From: Akebia trifoliata
Lineage: Eukaryota; Streptophyta; Magnoliopsida; Ranunculales; Lardizabalaceae
Length of the DNA: 64,000 nucleotides
Assembly: GCA_017979445.1 (NCBI GenBank)
Contig: CM030711.1
Coordinates: 39,486,757-39,550,756, forward strand
Reading direction: 5' to 3'
Below the pieces are notes generated by a model, which was not told the origin of the DNA, ran no database searches, and saw only the letters and a program-made list of their open reading frames with translations. A program made the position numbers and the translations under genes. Of this stretch, positions 30,761 to 41,051 are shown piece after piece. How positions within the stretch are numbered: the first letter of the stretch is position 1; each line of letters begins with the position of its first letter.

Positions 30761-33053
30761 TATCTTGATCAAGAAGGATACCTAAATTACCTGAAGAGTT
30801 CTGATGATCTTGTAATTTTTATATGAAAAGTTGCTGATGCTATTATTATTATCATCATCATCAATGAATGTAATCATTTGATTAACTTTGATCGTATAAA
30901 ACTATTGGGAAACAAAGATGGGATAATAAATAGGGCTTGAGTTGAAAAGCTTTTGCAAATGGTTTTTGACAATTTTTGCATTGCAAATCATTTATCAAAA
31001 TTTGTTAATGGAAAGTTTTTGCTAGGCAAATAATTTGCATCCCGACAACAAACACTTGCAATAGTAATTTAGAATTTATTTTTGCATTTATAAATGATTT
31101 GCAATTAATCGAGAAAGGTTGTGATTCCAATATTTGTGTTTTTACAAAAAAAAAGTTTTCAAAAAAAAAGTTATGAAAGAAGAGCACATACTAATATAGG
31201 AAAATTATGAAAATAGGGTCAGATTTATAATTAATTATATATAAAAAATTCATTTTTTTTTAAGTTACACAAAATGATTTTAAATCGTTGGGTTGTTCAA
31301 CATTTTAGTAACTCGCAAAACAATCCAAAGTTTTATGCTATTTTATGAATTTGAATGATGAAAATGCCCCTAATAGGTAGAATGACATCTTTGGTGTTTG
31401 TATTTAAAGTAGTACAGAAAAGGCTCGACTATTCAATGACTTACTAAAGCATCGGACAATGAGCTTTTTAATTAATTTTAGAAATTTAGATTGTTTTTAT
31501 TATTATTTATATTTAATGCAGATTTGGCCCTGATTTAGTATTTTTTTTATAATAATAAAATTGAAAAACAAAAGAAATGTAAACAACTCACATTGGGTGA
31601 TCATCTTTTATTTTATTTTATTTTTAAATAGTTATAACTGGGTAAGCTTGGGCCCATATATGAGCTTTGCTGAATTCATAGACTACGATCTTGTCCAAAG
31701 ACTAGTCCTGAAGCACATGCAACATTTGCACATCACATGCATCAAGTAAATGAGGGTGTACCATTATGGGTGGCCCCTGAGAAATTAATGGTCATACTAT
31801 ATATACCGATAATCTTCTTTGACCACTTTTGAGTTAGAAAGTTGATCACAACACTCGTAAGCATCTCAAGTTTCATTATCAATTCCTACCGACTACTGAT
31901 ATCAGTGGTCACGGATTACAGACTTAAAATCCTATTTTGCAAGTTTTATTTGAGGAGGAGAACATGGTTAATGCACATAAGCTGGCCCAGATACCCTTTT
32001 TATCAAGAAGGTAAAAAAAAAGAACTTTCATGATCAATAAGAGTATGATAGGTTCGTATTTTGTAAAACCCTCTTATGATTCTTAAATACTTGAAACAAT
32101 TGATGTGTTGCATTATTATATCTATTTACACATGGATGGCATTCCTCTTAAGTTGTGTAAATTTCAAGTCTTGATTGGGACTAGACAATAGTCATAATAG
32201 CCTAGCAAAAAACGAGGGAGTAGCTTTTGTGCTTTTTCGTAACCTGGATTTGTATGGACGACCTTAAATTTATTTTGCAACGTGGGTGCATGCATTCAAA
32301 AATAATTTTTTATGTAATTATTTTAAAATATTATTTTAAAAGTTTCAAATCAATAATCTAATTTTATATTATATTTTATCATTTAACGTATTCTAAAATT
32401 TTATCTATAATATAAAATATTAAGCAAGGTAATTTTGAAGATTACATCTTAAAAATATATTTTTATAATTTTAAAAAATTAATATAATCACATAAGTTGT
32501 GCGATTGATTGTAATATTATTTGTTTTAATGAAAATGACCTTAATAATGTATATGTAGAGAAAAAACTGATTTTCTAAATCTTGGTGTCCACAAACATCT
32601 ATCCAACATTTTTTTTTTTTTAATGATAATTAGGGGTGCAAATGATTCGATTTAGTTCGAGTTGGAGATAAAATTAAAATCGAATCGATCACGATCAATT
32701 GTATAAATTTAAGATCAAAATCAAATCAATTGCCCTCATAAAACTGAATCAACCCAAACTGACTTTAGTTGGGTTGGATTCTCCTACTCCAGCACCAATG
32801 TCCCAAACGTAAAATCATATTCAGAACAACAACCATTTTCAAACAACTCTGAATAGTAATTCTCTAACTGTTGTGGTCCAAAAAATGGAGAAGACAAACC
32901 CAAAGGAAACAATTACCAATTGGCCACATTAATTCTCTAACGGTGGGCCCATCTCCAACAACCACAAAACACAAAACCTGCTGCGCCTGCCAACGACACA
33001 CTACCACCAATACCCAACGTGTATCAAAGGGCATAGGTTTGATAGGTTGTCTA

Positions 33054-33143
33054 GAGAGTTGCTATTGCCACACCAACCGTGTGGTAATTTGCATAAGGAT
33101 TGGTGTGGCATTAGTAAAAGTTGATCTGGAAATAGCAGCTCTA
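33054..33143. mobile_element. Recurrent MITE (copy B)
   Basis: Starts GAGAGTTGCTATTGCCACAC and ends in GAAATAGCAGCTCT. The inner part, ATTGGTGTGGCATTAGTAAA, mirrors copy A. A shortened member of the family best seen at 33957-34056. Confidence 0.6.
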
Positions 33144-33487
33144 TTTTCTTTTCTTTTATGGTTGGATTTTAATTTATTTATGATTATTTTAGAAGGTTCT
33201 AGTTCTGTGGATGATCCTCTTCTTCGTCCCTTGGTAGGTTGTACTCTTCGGTTTGACGTTGCCTTTCTTTTCTAACAAACCAACTAAACAAAAAGAACCC
33301 AAATGATAGAGAGAATCGAGACGATGTTTATAGAAGCATCAACGACGACAGGGTTTAGACTTTTAGAGAGAGAAAGAGAGAGAGATGACTCCGAGAGATA
33401 AGGGTTACCTCGAGATATTGAGCGAGTTTGATTGAAATTGCACCCGGGGTAGAGTGAACTCTAACCATGCTCGTTCGAGAGGCCTTC

Positions 33488-33492
<5 letters not shown>

Positions 33493-33535
<43 letters not shown>
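33493..33535. repeat. (GA)n microsatellite
   Basis: About 20 GA units inside the nonautonomous hAT-like element. Confidence 0.9.
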
Positions 33536-33540
<5 letters not shown>

Positions 33541-33956
33541 TCCTCACAAGGATTTCGAGAGTGAGCTTCGTTAGGTTGGTTCGATCCGATTTAGGATTTT
33601 TCACATATAGAGAAGACAAATTTCGATCCGAATTTTAGGGTTTTTCAAAGACAGAAGACCGAACAGATGTGAGAGAGATTTGATGGAGTCATTAAAAAAA
33701 AAAAAAAAACCTTTATTGAATCAGAGTTGTAAAACTTGTCGGAGACCGAGATGTCTTATCCGAGTTAATTCGGTGTGGGGCTGAACGAGACCAACTCACA
33801 AGTCACTTTTTTAACGGACATTTAATATCCCTCATTCAATTTTTTTTAATTTTTTAAATTGAAAAACTCGTCTGAGGCGACTCGGTATGCGCCTAGACAA
33901 GACGAGATGAGATGTGAAACCGAGTTTCAAAACCATTTGAGTGAGGCTTTTGTAAT

Positions 33957-34056
33957 GAGAGATATTATTGCCACACCAATTTTTATTAACACCACCTCAA
34001 TTAGATGTAATCTTTTAATGATTTATGTAAGAATTGGTGTGGCAATAGTAGCTCTC
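33957..34056. mobile_element. Recurrent MITE (copy C, complete)
   Basis: GAGAGATATTATTGCCACAC plus CAATT at the left is the near-complement of AATTGGTGTGGCAATAGTAG plus CTCTC at the right: 25-base terminal inverted repeats with two mismatches in a 100-bp unit. This is the best-preserved copy of the five in the window. A target duplication is not clear. Confidence 0.75.
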
Positions 34057-34313
34057 TTTATAATTAAGGACATACATAACAATTAAACGTGGGCCATAGC
34101 TGTAAGTTCGATTGCAACTTAAAAATCAAATCTGAGCCGTTCCATATATTATATATATTGATTCGGTTTTATGATAACCTTGAACTTAGAATTGAATTGA
34201 ATCAATTGATTTTTTTAATCAATTCAAAACTAAAACGAAGCATGTTAAAATCAAAACAACCCAATCTGAAATGGTTTGACTTGGGTCCGATCCAATGTGC
34301 ACCTAATAATAAT

Positions 34314-34941
34314 AATAATAATGGTAAAGATGCTAATTTTTATTGTTTTTGTGATATTTTTTCAACTTTGTTGTGTTATCAAATTTTTACTACTTTTGTC
34401 CCTTTTTTCTGAAGTTTTTTCCTTGCTTAAATTATCCCATCCCCTCCCTCTCCTAAGGTAAATAAAAGTAAAATAGAAGGTTCAAATTGGTCTCTACGAA
34501 TAACCAATCCTAAAAACAAATTTAGAAACAGTTCAAATGAGAAAATATAATAAGAGTCGTGCTGGAGGAACTCAAGATTGGACCTCACAAGAACCATAGG
34601 TGTTTTTTCACTCGAATCTCAAGGAAATCATTTAGGATTCCTAAGCTTTCATGTCAGAGTGTGGGATGTGAGGTCCAATCTTGAGGTCACTGCAACATTA
34701 TTCATGAGACAAAGGAGATGCAATGAAAAAAATAGAAAGATTAGAGCCCATTGGGCTTACCCCGGCATGGTATACATCTCTCACCATGGAATTGACCTTG
34801 TGTACAACATCATCTGAAGCAACAGAATATGCTGCTATAGGGCACCACCTGATCATTCCTCATTGCATAAGTTTATACTCTCTTTCAACTTGGGCAGTTG
34901 TGTGGGGCTTGTTATTTTTTGGTGTGAGGTCACATACTTTG
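34314..34941. promoter_or_regulatory. Upstream region of the E-class PPR gene
   Basis: It holds an (AAT)n run, a T-rich stretch (34330-34420) and a foldback at 34571-34686. The reading frame of the PPR gene stays open back to an ATG at 34723, but that extra 73-residue stretch has no PPR character. A promoter start cannot be set. Confidence 0.4.
34571..34686. repeat. Foldback with 19-base perfect arms upstream of the PPR gene
   Basis: CTCAAGATTGGACCTCACA (34571-34589) is the exact complement of TGTGAGGTCCAATCTTGAG (34668-34686), with a 78-base spacer. It is likely a small MITE. It ends about 255 bases before the chosen PPR start, so it could lie in the 5' UTR or promoter. Confidence 0.75.
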
Positions 34942-37056
34942 ATGGACACCCAAAAACTATTCTCTCTCTTAAAGACCTGCATCACTTCAAAGTCATTGAA
35001 ACAAGGCAAACTTATCCACCAAAAGATAATCTCACTTGGCCTACAAAACAACATCTACTTTTCCAAACATCTCATCAACCTCTACTTCTCTTGCAATTTA
35101 TTTGAATCTGCACAACTAGTTTTCCAAACCATAGATAACCCATTAGACATTTCCCTATGGAATGGCCTCATGGCTTCTTACACCAAGAACCAAATGTACA
35201 TTGAAGCTCTTCATCTCTATGAGAAGTTGAAGCTCTTCCCTTATCTCAAGCCTGATAATTACACTTACCCAAGTGTTTTAAAGGCTTGTGGTGGATTGGT
35301 TAATGTACAAGAAGGAATGAAGATTCATACCCATGTTATGAAATCTGGTTTTGGATTTGATGTTGTTGTTACAAGTTCTCTAGTGGGTATGTATGCAAAA
35401 TGCAATTTATTTGAATTGTCGATACGACTGTTCGACGAAATGCTTGACAGAGATGTGGCTTCTTGGAATACTGTGATATCTTGCTACTATCAAGATGGGC
35501 AATGTGAGAAAGCATTAGAATTGTTTGAAGAGATGAGGAGTTGTGGTTTCGAGCCTGATTCGGTGACCTTCACGACAGTTTTCTCGGCATGTGCAAGACT
35601 TTTGGATTTGGAAAGAGGGAAAGAGATTCATGGGGATTTGATGAGGAGCGGGTTTGAATTGGATGGGTTTGTTAGCTCTGCCCTTGTGGACATGTATGGG
35701 AAATGTGGGTGTTTGGATATGGCTAGAATTGTTTTTGAGCAGATCCCAAGAAAAAGTGTGGTCTCTTGGAATTCAATGATCGCCGGGTATGGTTTAATTG
35801 GCGATAGTGATCCATGTTTGGCGCTCTTTCGGAGGATGATTGAGGAAAGAGTGAGACCCACTTCGACCACTATAAGTAGCTTGTTAACAGCTTTTTCTAG
35901 ATCAGCCAAACTACATGAAGGAAAATTCATCCATGGGTATATAATTAGAAATCGAATAGAAGCTGATATCTTTATCCATAGTTCACTTATTGATCTTTAC
36001 TTCAAATGTGGAAGTATCGGCTCAGCCGAACGTGTCTTCAAAATGATATCCAAGACAAACATAGTCTCTTGGAACGTGATGATCTCAGGATATGTAATGG
36101 TAGGTTGTTATTTTGAGGCTCTTAGCATTTTCAATGACTTGAGAGATACCAATGTGAGACCAGACGCGGTTACATTCAGTAGTGTTTTACCGGCTTGTTC
36201 ACAATTAACAGCTCTAGAGAAGGGAAGAGAGATACATCAATGCATAATTGAGAATAAACTTGAATCCAATGAGATTGTCATGGCTGCTCTCCTAGACATG
36301 TATGCAAAATGTGGTGTTGTGGATGAAGCACGTCGAGTCTTCAATCGGTTACCAGAAAGGGACTTCGTGTCGTGGACTTCCATGATCACAGCTTATGGGT
36401 CACATGGTCAGGCCTTAGAAGCTTTGGAGATTTTTCATAAAATGGAGAAATCCAAAGCAAAAGCAGATGGGGTTACTTTCCTTGCCGTAATATCTGCTTG
36501 TAGTCATGCAGGGTTGGTTGACGAAGGGTGTTACTATTTCAATCTAATGAGAGCTAAGTATGGGATTAAACCTTCAGTGGAGCATTACTCATGCTTAGTA
36601 GATCTTCTCGGGCGTGCTGGACGATTGCGTGAAGCTTATGGTATCCTTCAGAACGTACCGACCATAAGAGAAGATGTTGGGTTGTTAAGCACATTATTTT
36701 CTGCATGTAACATGCATAGAGATTTAGAATTGGGAGAGGAAATTGCAAGATTGCTCATCGAGAAGGATCCCGGCGATGTGTCTTCTTATGTGGTTTTGTC
36801 CAACATGTACGCTTCTGTTGGACGATGGGATGAGGTGAGAAAGGTTAGATTAAAGATGAGAGAGCTAGGGTTGAAGAAAACCCCCGGTTGTAGCTGGATT
36901 GAGATTGACAAGAGGATACATCCATTCTTTGTTGAAGATAAATCGCACCCGAAGGCAGAGATGATAAATGAATGCCTAGCAAATGTTATCGGTCACATGG
37001 AGGAGGAGAGGGATGAGCCATTGCCGTGCTGGGAAATGGGAGCAGACCAAGACTAA
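34942..37056 (+). CDS. PLS-class pentatricopeptide repeat protein, E subgroup (At5g27110-like)
   Basis: One uninterrupted frame of 704 codons from ATG 34942 (MDTQKLFSLLKTC). An in-frame ATG at 34723 would add 73 residues with no PPR features, so the later start is preferred. Tandem P, L and S repeats fill residues about 30-575, with the usual phrases (LVGMYAKCNLFELSIRLFDE, RDVASWNTVISCYYQDGQ, LLDMYAKCGVVDEARRVF). An E domain follows (YVVLSNMYASVGRWDEVRKV, then CSWIEI at about 650). The protein ends 50 residues later without a DYW domain. PPR proteins bind organellar RNA one base per repeat; E-subgroup members usually act in C-to-U editing and need a DYW partner. Overall wording is closest to Arabidopsis At5g27110 from memory. 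No introns, as is usual for the family. Confidence 0.92.
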   Translation: MDTQKLFSLLKTCITSKSLKQGKLIHQKIISLGLQNNIYFSKHLINLYFSCNLFESAQLVFQTIDNPLDISLWNGLMASYTKNQMYIEALHLYEKLKLFPYLKPDNYTYPSVLKACGGLVNVQEGMKIHTHVMKSGFGFDVVVTSSLVGMYAKCNLFELSIRLFDEMLDRDVASWNTVISCYYQDGQCEKALELFEEMRSCGFEPDSVTFTTVFSACARLLDLERGKEIHGDLMRSGFELDGFVSSALVDMYGKCGCLDMARIVFEQIPRKSVVSWNSMIAGYGLIGDSDPCLALFRRMIEERVRPTSTTISSLLTAFSRSAKLHEGKFIHGYIIRNRIEADIFIHSSLIDLYFKCGSIGSAERVFKMISKTNIVSWNVMISGYVMVGCYFEALSIFNDLRDTNVRPDAVTFSSVLPACSQLTALEKGREIHQCIIENKLESNEIVMAALLDMYAKCGVVDEARRVFNRLPERDFVSWTSMITAYGSHGQALEALEIFHKMEKSKAKADGVTFLAVISACSHAGLVDEGCYYFNLMRAKYGIKPSVEHYSCLVDLLGRAGRLREAYGILQNVPTIREDVGLLSTLFSACNMHRDLELGEEIARLLIEKDPGDVSSYVVLSNMYASVGRWDEVRKVRLKMRELGLKKTPGCSWIEIDKRIHPFFVEDKSHPKAEMINECLANVIGHMEEERDEPLPCWEMGADQD

Positions 37057-37171
37057 GAGAACTTCTGTTAAGTTTTGCTAACGTCACCGCAAGATGTGTG
37101 CTAATTCTTTGGTGATTTTACATATGAATTGGGTTGGTGTTAGCAAAAGTTGGTGTGGCAACATAATCTCT
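37057..37171. mobile_element. Recurrent MITE (copy D) abutting the PPR stop codon
   Basis: Begins GAGAACTTCTGTTAAGTTTT at the base after the TAA stop (37054-37056). It ends AGTTGGTGTGGCAACATAAT plus CTCT at about 37171. Right-half wording (TGGTGTTAGCAAAAGTTGGT) matches copies A and B. If the gene is transcribed through, this MITE forms the start of the 3' UTR. Confidence 0.6.
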
Positions 37172-37781
37172 ATACTAACCATGTGAATCACATCTCGACG
37201 AGCAGGGAGAGGTCTTGATTTATGCCTTCAATTCCAAATATTGGTGTTAGCAAAATGAATCCTATTTCATCATTCAACTTGGTGAACTACAATGTTTGTT
37301 AATGAGTCCCGAATTGAAGTTAATTTCTTTCTCAGTGGGGAGTGGGGACCCAACAGCAAGCTGCAAATGTTAAACAATATATTACTGCAGAATTTTATTG
37401 AATCTTGTATCCTTACAGATTTGGTTTCCAATAAAGAACATGTCAAGATCTGAGATTTCTAAGCAATACAGCAGCAATTTCTTGAATCTTGTAATTTTAC
37501 AGATTTGCTTTGTTTCCAATAAATAAAAATATATTCTCTCAACATGCCAAGACCTTAGATGGTTTACAACTGCATATCCTGCACTCAGATATAGCAAAAT
37601 ATTGCTTTTGAGAAAGGTTTCCCTGATCATTCATAAGTTCAGTTTCTTGTCAAGCTTGGTCAGACTTCAAAGGGATCCGATCCAATATCCTTCCCGATTG
37701 AATTGAGCTAAGATATCGGAGCATAAAAACAATGCTCTCTTCTCTTCATGCTTACTTTTCCATCTGTGGAAACATTTCCCG
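37172..37781. other. Spacer between convergent PPR genes
   Basis: Probable overlapping 3' UTR space. Two similar phrases (CAGATTTGGTTTCCAATAAA at about 37418 and CAGATTTGCTTTGTTTCCAA at about 37500, each near TTGAATCTTGTA) mark a short duplication of about 85 bases. No gene seen. Confidence 0.4.
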
Positions 37782-37956
37782 CTTTGCTAACTCACCAATA
37801 GTCACCAAATGAACATTTCTCTTCCTTGAAATGGTGAAATCGGCTAACATCCCTCATGTGGATCTTTGATGTAAGTTGCGTCGATGTATGGAAGTCCACA
37901 GAAACCCTAAAGATTCTTTAATACTCTATGGGTTCGAACATCATCTTACGATGTCA
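37782..37956 (-). pseudogene. Decayed tandem copy of the DYW-domain tail
   Basis: Positions 37782-37926 repeat 37957-38116, the last codons of the DYW gene plus its first 3' bases. Shared blocks include CTTGAAATGGTGAAATCGGC and ACTCACCAATA. The best stretch, about 75 bases, agrees at roughly nine tenths of positions by eye. A block of about 15-20 bases is missing where the true gene encodes GREIVV. Single-base changes shift the frame and remove the CSCGDYW ending. The copy begins exactly where the other unit ends, so it looks like a head-to-tail duplication lying in the 3' flank. Confidence 0.8.
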
Positions 37957-37966
37957 CTTTGCAAAC

Positions 37967-40255
37967 TCACCAATAATCCCCACATGAACATTTCCCATCC
38001 TTGAAATGGTGAAATCGGCTAATATCCCTCACAACTATCTCCCTACCAACAATCTTTGATATAAATTTTGTTGCCGTATGGCAGTCCACACACACCCGAA
38101 GATTCTTTGTTACTCTAATAGTTGTCCCAGAAGGAGTACTTATGATGCCGAATGCTATGGCCAACCTCTCACTATGGCTACATAATATGTATCTCTTTTG
38201 CTCTTCTTCAACATCATGGAGCACATCATCAGTGTTGGGAACATAACCTTCACGCTCCATTTGCTCCAACAACACTTTCAAAGCATCGTTTATTCTATCG
38301 TAATATGGGTGTGACTTGTCTCCCGCCATAAAAAAATGTAATTTGTTCTTAACTTCTATCCAACTACAAGCTGGTTTCTTTCTCATCCCTCTACCCCTCA
38401 TAGCTATTCTCAAGTTTGCTGCATCTTTCCATTTGCCGGCACTAGAATATATGTTCGTCATAAGGACATAAGCCCCCATGTTCTCGGGATCAATCTTAAA
38501 AATTTTCTCGGCCACCTTCTCGGCCAATTCAATATTCTTGTGGACTCTACAAGCAGCCAACAATGTCGACCAAACACTCCCCGTTGGTGGGATATGCATG
38601 CTAGATATGAACTTGTAGGCTTCCTCCAACTTTCCCGCTCGACCAAGAAGGTCTGCAACTGCGGCGTAGTGCTCCAAACCAGGAGCAATGCCGTAATCTT
38701 GGATCATACAATTAAAAAGTTTCTGAGCTTCGTATATCATTCCAGAGTGACTACAAGCGGTTAAAATGGCTACAAAAGCCACATAATTGGGTTTCACATT
38801 TCCTTTCTCCATTTGTTGGAACAAAGAGAGAGCATCAATGGCATGGCCATGCAAAGCATAACCCATTATCATGGCAGTCCATGACACCATATCAGGTGAA
38901 TCCATTTTATTAAAGACACACCGAGCAAAGCGGATGTTCCCACATTTGGCATACATGTCCACAAGCGAGCTAGCAATAAACACATTATCGTCGAACCCAA
39001 TTCTAGTTATGTACCCATGAAGTTGCTTCCCTAGATGCAGGGTTGTCAAGTGGGCACAAGCGGGCATGACACTTGAAAATGTGACGTGCATAGGCTTGAT
39101 CTTTGCCGTCAACATTTGCCTAAACAATTTCAAGCCTTCATCAAACAACCCATTCTGCACACAACCAGCTATAACAGAATTCCATGAGATCGCATCACGT
39201 TGAGGCAAAAGATAAAAAATTCGACGCGAATCATCTACTCTAGTGCATTTTGCATACATATCAATCAAACTACTTCCAATGAAAACATCCGAATCGAACC
39301 CATGTCTTATGGTGTAACCGTGAACCTCCTTTCCCTTAGAAACATCAATGTATTCAGCAAATATAGGAAGGACACTAGACAAAGTGAAGGAATCGGGCTT
39401 CAAATCAGTACTCCCCATCTCCCTAACCATCATTAAAGCTTCTTTATACATCCCATTCTGTGCATTCCCTGCAATTACAGTATTCCAAGATACAATATCC
39501 CTCTTGGGCATTCTCTCAAACACTTTTCTCACATTCTCCATATAAGAAACCTCTTTGTCCGCTCTTCTCATATCGATATGGTCGATTGAAATAATTTTTT
39601 GAGATGATACGTCATTTATTTGATCAGAATTGGCATTATGATCTATACCCACGACCCATTTCTGGAATTCATCAATCAATCCATAAGAACCATCATCAAG
39701 ACTTGTTGTCATCTTTCTTTCAGGAATTCTCTCGAACATCGAGTCTGCACTCGAAGTTCGAACTCTCACACTACCACCACCACCATCACCAATGCTCTGC
39801 AATTTGCAATACATGTTCATAAGTGCATTGCCGGTATAAAGATCAAAATCCAGACCAAGACGAATAACGCACCCGTGAATCGATCCACCAAGCTTGAAAT
39901 CCATCAAGGAAGTACAAGACTTGATAACAGAAGGGAAGATATTGTGATCTGGTTTTTTTCCTGAAGCTCTCATTTGGATGAAAGAGATTAAAGATTTGGA
40001 GAACAACCCAAGAGAAGTGTAACATCTGATGATTGATTTCCAAGCAAGAGTTGAAGGTGAAGAAAAGGTGTTGAAGATGAGGATGGATTCATGTAGAAGT
40101 CCTAAATTTGAATAAATGGAGATAAGGGTAGTCATGAGAGAGGGAGAAGATCCTGTTTTGAGGATCTGTGCATGGAGATGCTTTGCTTGGGATTTTGATT
40201 TGATGGTGGATGGGTTTTGCAGGAGAGATTTGAGTAACGTTGGGTTGGAACTCAT
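37967..40255 (-). CDS. PLS-class pentatricopeptide repeat protein, DYW subgroup (At3g23330-like)
   Basis: One uninterrupted frame of 762 codons starting MSSNPTLLKSLLQNPSTIKS at 40255. The start and the phrase KSKSQAKHLHAQ match my memory of Arabidopsis At3g23330. PLS repeats run from about residue 20 to 590. They are interrupted at about 155-240 by a non-repeat insertion containing GDGGGGSVRVRTSSADSMFE; the Arabidopsis protein has a shorter insertion there. An E/E+ region follows (CSWIEVKNKLHFF), then the DYW deaminase: zinc-ligand motif HSE at 694-696, CVDCH at 722-726, CSC at 756-758 and terminal DYW 760-762. DYW proteins are cytidine deaminases that edit C to U in mitochondrial or plastid transcripts. 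All key residues are present. Convergent with the E-class PPR gene, 910 bp apart. Confidence 0.95.
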   Translation of the reverse strand: MSSNPTLLKSLLQNPSTIKSKSQAKHLHAQILKTGSSPSLMTTLISIYSNLGLLHESILIFNTFSSPSTLAWKSIIRCYTSLGLFSKSLISFIQMRASGKKPDHNIFPSVIKSCTSLMDFKLGGSIHGCVIRLGLDFDLYTGNALMNMYCKLQSIGDGGGGSVRVRTSSADSMFERIPERKMTTSLDDGSYGLIDEFQKWVVGIDHNANSDQINDVSSQKIISIDHIDMRRADKEVSYMENVRKVFERMPKRDIVSWNTVIAGNAQNGMYKEALMMVREMGSTDLKPDSFTLSSVLPIFAEYIDVSKGKEVHGYTIRHGFDSDVFIGSSLIDMYAKCTRVDDSRRIFYLLPQRDAISWNSVIAGCVQNGLFDEGLKLFRQMLTAKIKPMHVTFSSVMPACAHLTTLHLGKQLHGYITRIGFDDNVFIASSLVDMYAKCGNIRFARCVFNKMDSPDMVSWTAMIMGYALHGHAIDALSLFQQMEKGNVKPNYVAFVAILTACSHSGMIYEAQKLFNCMIQDYGIAPGLEHYAAVADLLGRAGKLEEAYKFISSMHIPPTGSVWSTLLAACRVHKNIELAEKVAEKIFKIDPENMGAYVLMTNIYSSAGKWKDAANLRIAMRGRGMRKKPACSWIEVKNKLHFFMAGDKSHPYYDRINDALKVLLEQMEREGYVPNTDDVLHDVEEEQKRYILCSHSERLAIAFGIISTPSGTTIRVTKNLRVCVDCHTATKFISKIVGREIVVRDISRFHHFKDGKCSCGDYW

Positions 40256-41003
40256 TATTTTTAAAATTTTTCATTGAAGATGAAGATCGTCTTTTTTAGG
40301 AGTAAAACTTACCCCCAAAAAAGTGCATTTTAATCCTTCGATCGAGACAGTCTCTTGTCATAAGTTTTCCGATGATTTGGCGTGCCCCTATATTTTTCTA
40401 AATATTAGAGCATCGCTTGCCCTCATTCTTCTACATAGATCAATGGGAAAATACTCAAATGCTCTCGTCTTTAATCACTAGTCAAAAATCCAGATTTTTC
40501 TTCTCCAAAATCAATCATCTTCCAGTTTTTCATCCTCCAAGATAACTTTAATCTATTCAACCTTATTTTCATCCATCATTTTCTATCTTGCCTTCTTTTG
40601 TAAAAGATCATTGATTTTTCTATCCAAAATTTTATTATTTTATACTTCTTAAATTTTTTTTATCATACCTTAAGATTTGAATGTTGAAGACTTGAAGTAG
40701 ATACAATTTTAAAATAGATGACAAGGGTTAAAAAACTTATTAAAAAGAGGTTGAAGATGATTAATTAGGAGAAGAAAAATATAGATTTTCTGTTAGAGAT
40801 TAAAAATGAGGGCATTTGAGTCTTTTGCCCTTAATCTATTTAAAAGACTAAGGTCCAAGGATGCATGTCACCAGTTTTAAAACACAACGGGGTATCTCTA
40901 CTATTCAGAAAAAATAAGGGGTATGTCTAAACCACCCATTAAATTTATTTATTTATTTTTTTCAAAATGAAAATCAATTTTAAGCTAGAAATTTACATGT
41001 AAC

Positions 41004-41051
<48 letters not shown>

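Larger units (their letters stand above)
28201..32630. other. Repeat-rich intergenic region between kinase and PPR genes
   Basis: No complete gene seen. Listed separately are foldbacks at 28881-28959 and 29698-29766, a copia fossil near 29885-29955 and a SINE-like unit near 30563-30760. GGGTCGGGCTTGG and GGGCCGGGCTAAGCCC near 28663-28722 look like the GC-rich interior of nonautonomous hAT elements. The rest is AT-rich with short runs (AATAATAAT near 30540). Confidence 0.5.
32631..34305. mobile_element. Nonautonomous hAT-like element
   Basis: The left end TAGGGGTGCAAATGATTCG (32631) and the right end TCCAATGTGCACCTA (34291-34305) form an imperfect inverted repeat. Flanking octamers ATGATAAT (32623-32630) and ATAATAAT (34306-34313) agree at 7 of 8, as an hAT target duplication should. 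However, the right flank is a simple AAT repeat, so chance is possible. Subterminal ATCGAATCGATC/AATTGAATC words are typical of hAT. No transposase is present. It contains two smaller MITEs and a GA microsatellite. Confidence 0.5.

Noticed and set aside
32871..33275. 134-codon open frame
   Set aside because: Spans a MITE copy and the interior of a nonautonomous hAT-like element, with no recognisable domain.
34723..34941. In-frame N-terminal extension of the E-class PPR gene
   Set aside because: The extra 73 residues show no PPR or clear transit-peptide pattern, and the frame after ATG 34942 begins like the Arabidopsis relative. An upstream start is not excluded.
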